A program made the translations under genes and the position numbers. DNA of 64,000 bases. Source: Chitinophaga pinensis (GTDB lineage Bacteria > Bacteroidota > Bacteroidia > Flavobacteriales > Flavobacteriaceae). Below are positions 37,114 through 44,869 of the stretch, in pieces (the first letter of the stretch is position 1; each line of letters opens with the position of its first letter). The stretch spans positions 20,467 through 84,466 of the forward strand of contig CAMCDQ010000005.1 in NCBI GenBank assembly GCA_945873505.1, given 5' to 3'. A model generated the notes under the pieces. It was not told where the DNA came from. It did not search any database and worked only from the letters and a program-made list of their open reading frames with translations.

Positions 37114-37191
37114 GCGGTTAATCGGTTAATCGGGAAGGAAGGTTAATCGGGTAGAAAAGGTTAATCGTTTAATCTGAATTTATTTCAGATT
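37114..37191 (+). repeat. GGTTAATC tandem-like repeats and a CTGAA palindrome upstream of mrp
   Basis: GGTTAATC occurs four times in about 50 bases, first twice back to back and then with variable gaps. It ends in a palindrome, AATCTGAA-TTTAT-TTCAGATT (37171-37191). The 245-base gap between the NTF2-like gene and mrp otherwise holds only a -7 box. Confidence 0.6.
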
Positions 37192-37277
37192 CTTAAGGTT
37201 GATTGAAACTTTGAATATTTAAGGATATCCTAAACAAACTTTTCCCAATTCTCATTTCACTTTCAAACTTTTCAAGC

Positions 37278-37285
37278 TATCTTTG
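37278..37285 (+). promoter_or_regulatory. -7 box of the mrp promoter
   Basis: TATCTTTG, 41 bases before the mrp start. No good TTG lies at the right distance upstream. Confidence 0.4.
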
Positions 37286-37326
37286 TACTCTAAATTTTTA
37301 GATTAATTTAGATCAAGAAAACGGAA

Positions 37327-38457
37327 ATGAAAATAGATAAAAAAGACATTCTCAAAGCATTAGAAACAATAACTATTGCTGGCGAAGGAAAAAATATGGT
37401 AGAAAGTGGTGCTGTCACAAATGTGGTAACTTTTGGAGATGAAATAATCGTAGATTTAGTTTTGCACACACCCGCAATGCACATCAAAAAAAGAGCCGAA
37501 GACGACATCAAAAAAATCCTCCACGAATTGGTTTCTAAAGAGGCCAAAATCAAAGTAAATATTAAAGTTGAAACGCCAGAAGCCAATACTATCAAAGGGA
37601 AAGCTGTTCCTGGTATGAGAAATATCATCGCTATTGCTTCTGGAAAAGGAGGCGTTGGAAAATCAACAGTTACGGCAAACTTAGCGGTTACATTAGCAAA
37701 AATGGGATTCAAAGTTGGGATTTTAGATGCCGATATTTACGGGCCTTCCATGCCAATTATGTTCGATGTAGAATCTGAAAAACCAATTTCAGTTACCGTT
37801 GACGGAAAATCAAAAATGAAACCGGTTGAAAGCTACGAAGTAAAAATCTTATCCATTGGATTTTTCACAGCACCAAGTCAAGCCGTTATTTGGCGAGGAC
37901 CAATGGCTTCAAAAGCACTAAACCAAATGATTTTTGATGCCGATTGGGGCGAATTGGATTTTATGTTACTCGATTTACCACCCGGAACAGGCGACATCCA
38001 TCTTTCCATCGTGCAAGCATTACCAATTACTGGCGTCGTAGTAGTAAGCACGCCACAAGCTGTAGCACTTGCCGATGCTAAAAAAGGGGTTTCCATGTTT
38101 ACATCAGAAAGTATCAACGTTCCCGTTTTGGGAATTATCGAAAATATGGCGTACTTTACACCCGAGGAATTGCCTGAAAACAAATACTATATCTTTGGAA
38201 AAGAAGGCGCAAAAAACCTTGCCGAAGATTTAAATGTTCCCTTCCTTGGCGAAGTTCCAATTGTTCAATCCATTCGTGAAGCGGGTGATTACGGTCGTCC
38301 AGCAGCCTTGCAAACGGGATCTGTAACCGAAAAAGTGTTTGAAGAAATTACACGAAAAGTCGTTCAGGAAGTCGTGAACAGAAATGAAAATTTACCCGCT
38401 ACCGAAGCCGTAAAAATTACAACAATGGCGGGTTGCTCTGCCGTTAAAAATAAATAA
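37327..38457 (+). CDS. mrp: Mrp/NBP35-family iron-sulfur cluster carrier ATPase
   Basis: The 376-residue protein has an N-terminal DUF59-like domain (about 1-85), then a P-loop ATPase with deviant Walker A SGKGGVGKSTV (residues 105-115), DADIYGPSMPIMFD, the switch region LLDLPPGTGDIHLS, and a GVVVVSTPQAVALADAKKG segment. The family delivers Fe-S clusters to target proteins in the cytoplasm. The family CxxC sits after the switch in other members; here I see no clear pair there and a lone Cys in the C-terminal MAGCSAVKNK. It precedes a NifU-like gene by 39 bases, which fits a cluster-assembly pair. Confidence 0.93.
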   Translation: MKIDKKDILKALETITIAGEGKNMVESGAVTNVVTFGDEIIVDLVLHTPAMHIKKRAEDDIKKILHELVSKEAKIKVNIKVETPEANTIKGKAVPGMRNIIAIASGKGGVGKSTVTANLAVTLAKMGFKVGILDADIYGPSMPIMFDVESEKPISVTVDGKSKMKPVESYEVKILSIGFFTAPSQAVIWRGPMASKALNQMIFDADWGELDFMLLDLPPGTGDIHLSIVQALPITGVVVVSTPQAVALADAKKGVSMFTSESINVPVLGIIENMAYFTPEELPENKYYIFGKEGAKNLAEDLNVPFLGEVPIVQSIREAGDYGRPAALQTGSVTEKVFEEITRKVVQEVVNRNENLPATEAVKITTMAGCSAVKNK

Positions 38458-38496
38458 TTAGAGCGTTTAAACCATCTAATTGATACCTAAAAAGTT

Positions 38497-38736
38497 ATGA
38501 CAATAGAAGAATTAACAACAAACGTAGAAAAAGCCCTCGAAGAAATCAGACCATTTTTGAATTCCGACGGCGGCGACATTTCACTCATTTCCATCGAGGA
38601 CGGAAAACACGTCAAAGTGCGTCTCGAAGGGGCTTGCGTAGGATGTAGCGTAAATCAAATGACACTAAAAATCGGCGTGGAGACAACCATAAAAAAGTTT
38701 GCTCCACAAATTGAAACGGTCATAAATATAAATTAA
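38497..38736 (+). CDS. NifU-like C-terminal-domain protein
   Basis: The 79-residue protein is a stand-alone NifU C-terminal domain: RPFLNSDGGDISLISI and the cluster-binding GACVGCSVNQMTLKIGVE (Cys47, Cys50). Such proteins bind and pass on a Fe-S cluster in the cytoplasm, as Nfu does. It follows mrp, and the pair should be co-transcribed. Repeat R4 begins eight bases after its stop. Confidence 0.95.
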   Translation: MTIEELTTNVEKALEEIRPFLNSDGGDISLISIEDGKHVKVRLEGACVGCSVNQMTLKIGVETTIKKFAPQIETVININ

Positions 38737-38743
38737 AGCATTT

Positions 38744-38889
38744 GGGCGTGACCCTATTTGCAATCACGATTTGATATAAATTCACGTTCAGTTTTTGCAA
38801 ATACGGTCGGGCTTTTCGCTGCAAGTCCTCGTCAAGTTCCGCTTCGCTACACTTGTCTGTGGGCTTTTCGCTTCACTCCCTCACGCGCT
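38744..38889 (+). repeat. Dispersed repeat R4 (GGGCGT...CGGGCTTTTCGCT...CCCTCACGCG type), 3' of the NifU-like gene
   Basis: GGGCGTGACCC is followed by an AT-rich section, then GGTCGGGCTTTTCGCTGCAAGTCC, a stem GTCAAGT with ACTTGTC (one mismatch), and a second GGGCTTTTCGCTTCACTCCC with TCACGCG. The two GGGCTTTTCGCT blocks are direct repeats. A very similar plan is common in flavobacterial genomes in my recollection (GGGCGT, CGGGCTTTC, hairpin, CCCTAACGC). Its GC content is well above its surroundings. Confidence 0.65.
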
Positions 38890-38991
38890 TCAGATACCGA
38901 ATCACAATTTTTCATAACTGACAATTATCATATACTAAACGCATTCTATTTTTAATCTTTGTAACTTTAAAATTCTTTTAACTTTTTAAAA

Positions 38992-40050
38992 ATGATTGAA
39001 ACAGACATACTCATTATAGGCGCAGGGCCAACAGGACTTTTCGCAGTATTTGAAGCTGGACTTTTAAAATTAAAATGCCACATTATTGATGGTTTGCCAC
39101 AACCCGGCGGACAATTATCAGAACTATATCCTAAAAAACCCATTTTCGACATTCCCGGATTTCCAGCTATTTTAGCTGGAGATTTGGTTACCAATTTAAT
39201 GGAGCAAATAAAACAATTTCAACCCGGATTTACCCTAAATGAAGTTGCCGAAACCATAGACAAATTAGAAGATGGAACTTTTATCGTTACCACCAATAAA
39301 GGAACTAAACACCACGCCAACGCTGTTGCAATTGCTGGCGGATTAGGAAGTTTTGAGCCTCGAAAACCAATTTTAGAAGGTATAACATTCTACGAGCAAA
39401 ACGACCGTGGTGTAGAATATTTTGTGAAAGATCCTGAAAAATTCAGAGATAAAAAAGTAGTCATTTCTGGAGGTGGAGATTCCGCTTTAGATTGGAGTAT
39501 TTTCCTTTCAAATGTAGCGTCAAGTGTAACATTGGTTCACCGTAGAAACGAATTTCGTGGCGCATTAGATTCTGTAGAAAAAGTACAAGAACTAAAAGCA
39601 TCGGGTAAAATAAAATTAATTACACCCGGAGAAATCGTTGGTTTCAAAGGAGCAGAACACATCGAATCCGTAAAAATCGAAACCAAAGGCGAAACCATAA
39701 ACATTGAAACCGATTATTTTATTCCGCTTTTTGGATTAACACCTAAATTAGGACCCATAGCCAATTGGGGATTAGACATTGAAAAAAATGCAATTAAAGT
39801 TGACAATTCATTGGATTATCAAACGAATATTCCTGGGATCTATGCCATTGGCGATGTAAATAGTTATCCTGGGAAACTAAAACTAATTTTGTGTGGATTT
39901 CACGAAGCAACTTTAATGGTTCAAAGCGTATATCAAAGAATGAATCCAGGGAAAAAATATGTATTGAAATATACTACCGTTTCTGGCGTTGATGGTTTTG
40001 ACGGAACCAGAAAAGAAGCAGAAAAACAAGTTGTAAAAGCAATAAAATAA
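38992..40050 (+). CDS. Ferredoxin-NADP reductase, thioredoxin-reductase-like type
   Basis: The 352-residue flavoprotein has an FAD motif IIGAGPTGLFAVFEAG, PQPGGQLSELYP, an NADPH motif VVISGGGDSALDWSIFL, and a C-terminal FAD loop YAIGDVNSYPGKLKLI. It lacks the CxxC redox pair of true thioredoxin reductase, so it is the YumC-type reductase that passes electrons between NADPH and ferredoxin. A 2Fe-2S ferredoxin gene follows 3 bases later, which makes a natural partner. It is in the cytoplasm. Confidence 0.92.
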   Translation: MIETDILIIGAGPTGLFAVFEAGLLKLKCHIIDGLPQPGGQLSELYPKKPIFDIPGFPAILAGDLVTNLMEQIKQFQPGFTLNEVAETIDKLEDGTFIVTTNKGTKHHANAVAIAGGLGSFEPRKPILEGITFYEQNDRGVEYFVKDPEKFRDKKVVISGGGDSALDWSIFLSNVASSVTLVHRRNEFRGALDSVEKVQELKASGKIKLITPGEIVGFKGAEHIESVKIETKGETINIETDYFIPLFGLTPKLGPIANWGLDIEKNAIKVDNSLDYQTNIPGIYAIGDVNSYPGKLKLILCGFHEATLMVQSVYQRMNPGKKYVLKYTTVSGVDGFDGTRKEAEKQVVKAIK

Positions 40051-40053
40051 AAT

Positions 40054-40386
40054 ATGGCTGAAGATATTCTGATTAAAATAACAGACCGAGAAGGAACGGT
40101 ACACGAAGTTCAGGCACCAACCGATATGAACCTCAATATTATGGAATTGATCCGTATATACGAATTAGCTCCCGAGGGAACCATCGGAATTTGTGGCGGA
40201 ATGGCAATGTGTGCTTCGTGTCAATGTTATGTTCTAAACGACATTGAAATCCCAGAAAAAGGCGACGATGAAGAAGCAATGCTTTCTGAAGCATTCAATG
40301 TAAAACCCAATAGCCGCTTGGGTTGTCAAATACACATTACTGAACAATTAGAAGGATTGGCAATAGAATTAGCTCCTGAAGAATAA
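40054..40386 (+). CDS. 2Fe-2S ferredoxin, adrenodoxin type
   Basis: The 110-residue protein has the cluster ligands Cys47, Cys53, Cys56 and Cys91 in GICGGMAMCASCQCYVL and SRLGCQIHI, the spacing of vertebrate/bacterial-type [2Fe-2S] ferredoxins. An extra Cys58 is not a standard ligand. It should carry electrons from the reductase encoded 3 bases upstream to an unknown acceptor. A bidirectional terminator follows. Confidence 0.95.
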   Translation: MAEDILIKITDREGTVHEVQAPTDMNLNIMELIRIYELAPEGTIGICGGMAMCASCQCYVLNDIEIPEKGDDEEAMLSEAFNVKPNSRLGCQIHITEQLEGLAIELAPEE

Positions 40387-40387
40387 T

Positions 40388-40417
40388 AAAAAAGCGAGAA
40401 ATTATTCTCGCTTTTTT
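40388..40417. terminator. Bidirectional terminator between ferredoxin and DUF3050 genes
   Basis: AAAAAAGCGAGAA, four bases, TTCTCGCTTTTTT: a near-perfect stem with A and T runs on either side. It sits between convergent genes and can end both. Confidence 0.9.
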
Positions 40418-40424
40418 ATTGAAT

Positions 40425-41210
40425 CTAAACCAACTCGGTTTCTTTTTTGAAAATATTTTCTTCAATTGCATCCCAAAGACCAATGCGTTTTTCTAAAGCT
40501 AAAACAGAAATTGTTTCCACTTCTTTCCATTTCACTTCATCGTTTCCGCAAAGTTCTGAAACCATTTGTAAGGCTTTTGGACCATGATCATCAGCATCTA
40601 ATTCAATGTGTCTTTCAAAATAATAAATCAGTTTTCTCAAATCAATTTCAGGAAAATTAGCTTGAAAATTTCGGAGTATTTCAGTAAACATTGCTGGAAT
40701 CAAATCTTCTCTACCAAAGGTGAAAGCAGCTGCAATTTCATGTGGTTTTCCTACTTCAATCACTCTAAAAGTAAAATCTAAAAACGCTTTAATATTAGGG
40801 TGAATGGTGCTTTGTTTTATTGAAACAAATATATTTTGGGTAGCAATCACATGCTCAATAAAATTTTCAATTTCTGAGGTTGATGCGCCAAAAGAGTGCA
40901 TCGCTTCAAGGTACATTTCAAAATGACTTTGTCTTTTTCCGTCCAATGTCAAGTCAGATTCTTCAGCCAATACAATTTCGTTAATCAAATAACGTGTTTC
41001 TGGGTTTTTGGTAGCAATCCAAGGCGTAGTTGTACAAGTTAGTTTTGATTGTAAAGCTTTCAATAAAGACATAAAATCCCAAACTGCATATACATGATTC
41101 TCAACAAAGCATTGTAAATCTTCAATAGTTTGTACTTTTTGATACAACGTATGTTGCAACAAAGCCGTTTTTTGAGTTTGAATACTCTTATTTATAGTTT
41201 CAATATTCAT
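40425..41210 (-). CDS. DUF3050 family protein
   Basis: The 261-residue protein is mostly helical and matches the DUF3050 family: FVENHVYAVWDFMSLLKALQ, TPWIATKNPETRYLINEIVLAEESDLT, FTFGREDLIPAMF, YYFERHIELDADDHGPKAL. The conserved His and Glu residues and the size suggest a heme-oxygenase-like helical fold that binds iron, but no reaction is known to me. It is cytoplasmic. It is a leftward gene with its own promoter, which overlaps the tsaB terminator. Confidence 0.88.
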   Translation of the reverse strand: MNIETINKSIQTQKTALLQHTLYQKVQTIEDLQCFVENHVYAVWDFMSLLKALQSKLTCTTTPWIATKNPETRYLINEIVLAEESDLTLDGKRQSHFEMYLEAMHSFGASTSEIENFIEHVIATQNIFVSIKQSTIHPNIKAFLDFTFRVIEVGKPHEIAAAFTFGREDLIPAMFTEILRNFQANFPEIDLRKLIYYFERHIELDADDHGPKALQMVSELCGNDEVKWKEVETISVLALEKRIGLWDAIEENIFKKETELV

Positions 41211-41226
41211 CGTGCTAATTTTTATA

Positions 41227-41254
41227 CAAAAGTAAAAAAGCTTCTTGTTTACAA
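41227..41254 (-). promoter_or_regulatory. Promoter of the DUF3050 gene
   Basis: On the minus strand TTG (41252-41254), 17 bases, TACTTTTG (41227-41234). It overlaps the hairpin at 41236-41264, so the same DNA may end tsaB transcription and start the next gene. Confidence 0.55.
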
Positions 41255-41264
41255 GAAACTTTTA
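41236..41264 (-). terminator. Hairpin terminator after tsaB
   Basis: On the minus strand AGTTTCTTG, TAAA, CAAGAAGCT followed by TTTTTT. It is the end signal for the tolC-hlyD-tsaB unit. Confidence 0.7.
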
Positions 41265-41318
41265 CCATCAATTTTATCAATACTTTAATAAATGTTTTAA
41301 GTAATACATTGAAGCTGT

Positions 41319-41990
41319 TTACATTTTTTTTGATACTGTAATCATAAAGTCTTTTAAATAATACGGCTCAAAATACGCCACATCAACAAAATCATTTTTT
41401 TTGAATTTCATAAAACTCAAATAACTCATTTCTTTTGCTGAAGGATATACCATTTCATCGTGAAAAATGAAATTCTGATTCGTTAAAACCGTTTTCGCTT
41501 TTTCCGAACAATCCCCTACAAAATGAATGGTTTCAGTATTTTCTAAAAAAGATTCATCCGTGATAATTTCCGCTTGAACTTCCCTGATTTTTTCTAAATT
41601 AGAATTAAAAATCGCAGAATAGACTTCCATTCTTCGAGCGTCTATCATTGGAATAATTAATCCTTCAGAAATGGATAATTGTGAAGCTAAAACTTGTAAA
41701 GTATCGATTGCAATTAGGGGAATATCAAGTGCAAAACTCAAACCCTTTGCTGCCGAAACGCCAATGCGCAAACCGGTATAAGAACCTGGACCTTTACTTA
41801 CGGCAACTGCTGATAAATCTTTGAAAGTAAGTTGTAATTCTTGCAAACATTCTTCAATGAAAACGTGTAATTTTTCTGCATGGGAATATCCAGCTTCAGC
41901 CATTTCTTTGCATAAAATGGTTTGCCCATCCTTTGCGATTGCAACAGAACAATTTTTGGTAGCCGTTTCTAAATTGAGAATATAAGACAC
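41319..41990 (-). CDS. tsaB: tRNA threonylcarbamoyladenosine biosynthesis protein TsaB
   Basis: The 223-residue ASKHA-fold protein starts MSYILNLETATKNCSVAIAKDG and contains AVSKGPGSYTGLRIGVSAAKGL and the IPMIDARRMEVYSAIF segment, all hallmarks of TsaB. With TsaD and TsaE it makes the t6A modification of tRNAs that read ANN codons; it is cytoplasmic and lacks the TsaD active site. It follows the efflux genes by 24 bases and is the last gene of that unit. Confidence 0.95.
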   Translation of the reverse strand: MSYILNLETATKNCSVAIAKDGQTILCKEMAEAGYSHAEKLHVFIEECLQELQLTFKDLSAVAVSKGPGSYTGLRIGVSAAKGLSFALDIPLIAIDTLQVLASQLSISEGLIIPMIDARRMEVYSAIFNSNLEKIREVQAEIITDESFLENTETIHFVGDCSEKAKTVLTNQNFIFHDEMVYPSAKEMSYLSFMKFKKNDFVDVAYFEPYYLKDFMITVSKKM

Positions 41991-42014
41991 CTTTTTGGAA
42001 TTAAAATTTCTAAA

Positions 42015-43313
42015 TTACTTCTTTTCTGACTTTTCAATTCCTGTACTCACCACAATTTTATCACCTGAATTTAGCTCTTTTGTAACTGTTGTATAAGGCC
42101 CAATAATTACAATATCACCCTTTTTAAGACCTGAAATTACCTCGATATTGGTGTCATCTTGAATTCCTGTTTTTATAATTCTGATTTTAGCTTTATCGCC
42201 AACTTTCAAAAACACACATTCAAATTTCTTATCGCTTTTTGGTGCAATGATGTTTTCATTATTAGAATCTTCAACAACAATTTTAGATGTTGCCGTTGTG
42301 TCTGATTTTACAACAATAGAACTAATTGGCACGCCAATAACATTTTCTTTTCTAGTAGTAATAATATCCACAGTTGCCGTCATTCCTGGTCTAAATGGGG
42401 AATAACTTGCAGATTTTCCTTCTAATAAATCCATATACGACTCTTTTAGAATTCTAATTTTCACCTTGAAATTGGTTACTTGATCGGCTGTTAAAGCCGT
42501 ACTTGCTGAGTTGGAAATACTCGTAACAATTCCTTTAAATTCTTTTTTCAAATAGGCATCAACTTCTACTTTTGCAGAGTCACCCACATTGATTTTCACA
42601 ATATCATTTTCATTTACATCCACTTCAACTTCCATATTGTTCAAGTTGGCAACACGAAGAATTTCAGTTCCTGTCATTTGTTGCGTTCCTAAAACGCGTT
42701 CACCCAGTTCTACATTAAGCATCGAAATAGTTCCGTCTGCTGGTGCATAAATCGTTGTTCTTCCTAAGTTGTCTTTGGCTTCACTTACCGTTGCCGAGGC
42801 GCTTTGCACGTTATAATATGCCGATTCTTTAGACGCTTTGGCCACTTCAAATGAGGCAATGGCTTTGTCCCAATCGGACTTTGAAATTATTCCTTTATCA
42901 AATAACGTTTTACTTCTATCATAGTTCGATTTTGCTTCTTTGAAAGAGGCATCTGCTTGACTCAATCCCGCTTTTGTTCCTGATAAATTAGAAATCGTAC
43001 GATTATATCCAGACGTATATAAATCCGGATTTATCTTTACTAACAAATCCCCTTTTTTAACTACTTGTCCTTCTTTTACAGGCAAAGCGATGATTTCTCC
43101 AGAAACTTCTGATGATATTTTTACTTCAATTTCAGGCTGGATTTTCCCCGTTGCAGAAACCGTTTCCACAACTGTAATTTCGTTTACTGTTGCAATTTCA
43201 ACTTCCGTTCCTTTGTCTTTTTTTCCGATAACTCCCGTTTTTGAAAGTACTAATAATACCACCACAAGTGCTACTGCGGAACCTAATAAAATATAAATTG
43301 TTTTCTTTGACAT
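42015..43313 (-). CDS. Efflux system periplasmic adaptor subunit (HlyD/MacA type)
   Basis: The 432-residue protein has an N-terminal membrane anchor (IYILLGSAVALVVVLLVLSKTG). A membrane-fusion core follows: a lipoyl-like half (ISSEVSGEIIALPVKEGQVVKKGD), a long helical hairpin (about 105-175), the second lipoyl half (IYAPADGTISMLNVELGERV), and beta-barrel domains. It bridges an inner-membrane transporter and TolC in a tripartite pump. It overlaps nearly with the TolC-like gene (five bases apart) upstream. No pump gene (RND or ABC) is in the window, so its energy source is unknown. Confidence 0.92.
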   Translation of the reverse strand: MSKKTIYILLGSAVALVVVLLVLSKTGVIGKKDKGTEVEIATVNEITVVETVSATGKIQPEIEVKISSEVSGEIIALPVKEGQVVKKGDLLVKINPDLYTSGYNRTISNLSGTKAGLSQADASFKEAKSNYDRSKTLFDKGIISKSDWDKAIASFEVAKASKESAYYNVQSASATVSEAKDNLGRTTIYAPADGTISMLNVELGERVLGTQQMTGTEILRVANLNNMEVEVDVNENDIVKINVGDSAKVEVDAYLKKEFKGIVTSISNSASTALTADQVTNFKVKIRILKESYMDLLEGKSASYSPFRPGMTATVDIITTRKENVIGVPISSIVVKSDTTATSKIVVEDSNNENIIAPKSDKKFECVFLKVGDKAKIRIIKTGIQDDTNIEVISGLKKGDIVIIGPYTTVTKELNSGDKIVVSTGIEKSEKK

Positions 43314-43318
43314 GATAC

Positions 43319-44695
43319 TTATTGTTTTTTTATGATTGGAATTCCAAAATAGAACTCGATTACTTTTACTCTGAATATATAATCGTATTTTGTTCTAACG
43401 ACTTCTGATTGTGCGTTTACAAATAATGTTTGCGATTGATTTAAATCAAAGGCGTTTAACATTCCAACAGCAAATTTTTCTTTGGCATAGTTGTACGCTT
43501 CTTGACGTGCTTCCAATGTGATTATTGCAGATTCATTGGCTTTCATGGCGCCTTTTGCATCAGTAAAAGCGGTGTAAACATTTCTTTCTAAATCTAATTC
43601 TTGTTGGCTAAATGCAATTTTTGAACGGTCTAAAGCAATCTTTGATCTATCCACATTGTTTTTGGTTGCAAAACCATTCAACACTGGAATATTCATTTGA
43701 AGTCCAAAAGAATGTCCTTTATTATTATCAAATTGCTCAAAAACAGGAAGCGCAGGCGCTAGAATTGGAGTTGTACCACTATATCCTATTACTCTGTCTG
43801 AATATCCTGCTCGAGTACTAAAACTATAAAATCCTTGTAAACTTGGTTGGAATGCACCTTTCGCAATTTTAAAATCACGTTCTGCTATTTCCAAATTGGT
43901 TTTTGCAATTTTCAATTCTACGCGTTCTTCTTTTGCTTTTGCAAATATTGCAGCGGGCGTTTGAAGAAGTGTTTTACTTTCTTTTGCATTATAATTAGCT
44001 TCGGCTACATCAAAATCCTGAAAATTTTCTAATTGTAATAATTGTGCTAAACTTAATTTTGAAATTAACAAGGCATTTTCAGCAGTTACAATCGCTTGAT
44101 TATTGGTGGCAAACGTAGCTTTTATATCCAATAAATCACCACGCGGAACAACGCCTGCATTAACTAATTCTTGCGAACGAAGCAATTGCTTTTCAGTATT
44201 TGACAATTGTTCTTTTTGAACTTTGAGGTTTTCTTTATTGAAAAGTATTTGAAGAAATGCATTGGCAATATTCAAAGAAATATCGTCTTTCATTTTCGAA
44301 AGTTGGAATTTTGAAGCCACAATGGCAAGATTAGCTCTTCGTAAACGATTTTGATTTTGCATTCCATTATAAATCGCAACACTTGAATTTATTCCCGCAG
44401 AAGTAAATTGCGTCGTTTGATTTTCTAATAAACCCGTTGTAATGTTTTGGTTTAAACCAATATTCCACGAGTGGGAACCATTGATATTAAAGGATGGAAG
44501 AAAATTTCCAACGGCAGCAGATTTTTCAATTGAGGCTGACTTAATGTCCAACTCCGATTGTTTAATAGAAATATTATTCTTTATAGCATAATCAACACAA
44601 TCTTCTAAAGTCCATTTTTTTGTTTGTGCTTGAGAAAGCAAACCTAAAAAAAGCACTATTGTCAATGTGATTTTACTAATAATTGTTTGTTTCAT
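43319..44695 (-). CDS. TolC-family outer-membrane efflux protein
   Basis: The 458-residue protein has a signal peptide ending GLLSQA and two repeats of the TolC plan: WTLEDCVDYAIKNNISIKQSELD, long helices (ANLAIVASKFQLSKMKDDIS, NKENLKVQKEQLSNTEKQ) and beta strands (SFNINGSHSWNIG, GFYSFSTRAGYS). It forms the outer-membrane channel of an efflux complex with the adaptor encoded next. It is first in the leftward tolC-adaptor-tsaB unit. The 174-base gap to the divergent DUF4403 gene is AT-rich. Confidence 0.93.
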   Translation of the reverse strand: MKQTIISKITLTIVLFLGLLSQAQTKKWTLEDCVDYAIKNNISIKQSELDIKSASIEKSAAVGNFLPSFNINGSHSWNIGLNQNITTGLLENQTTQFTSAGINSSVAIYNGMQNQNRLRRANLAIVASKFQLSKMKDDISLNIANAFLQILFNKENLKVQKEQLSNTEKQLLRSQELVNAGVVPRGDLLDIKATFATNNQAIVTAENALLISKLSLAQLLQLENFQDFDVAEANYNAKESKTLLQTPAAIFAKAKEERVELKIAKTNLEIAERDFKIAKGAFQPSLQGFYSFSTRAGYSDRVIGYSGTTPILAPALPVFEQFDNNKGHSFGLQMNIPVLNGFATKNNVDRSKIALDRSKIAFSQQELDLERNVYTAFTDAKGAMKANESAIITLEARQEAYNYAKEKFAVGMLNAFDLNQSQTLFVNAQSEVVRTKYDYIFRVKVIEFYFGIPIIKKQ

Positions 44696-44869
44696 AAGAT
44701 ACTACATTTTAAATCGGTTGATACAATTGCAAATTTAACTTTTTTTGGCAATTTAAACTAAATTTAACTTAATCTTATAAGACGATTATTAAGAAATTAT
44801 GTTACCCTGATTTTAGTATTTGAGTGAAAATAAAATTAAATTTGCACCTAAATTAAATTTAAAATCATT

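Noticed and set aside
37114..37170. CRISPR array
   Set aside because: The repeats are 8 bases long with irregular gaps and no spacers of even length.
38758..38955. 65-codon frame after the NifU-like gene
   Set aside because: It lies inside repeat R4; composition comes from the repeat.
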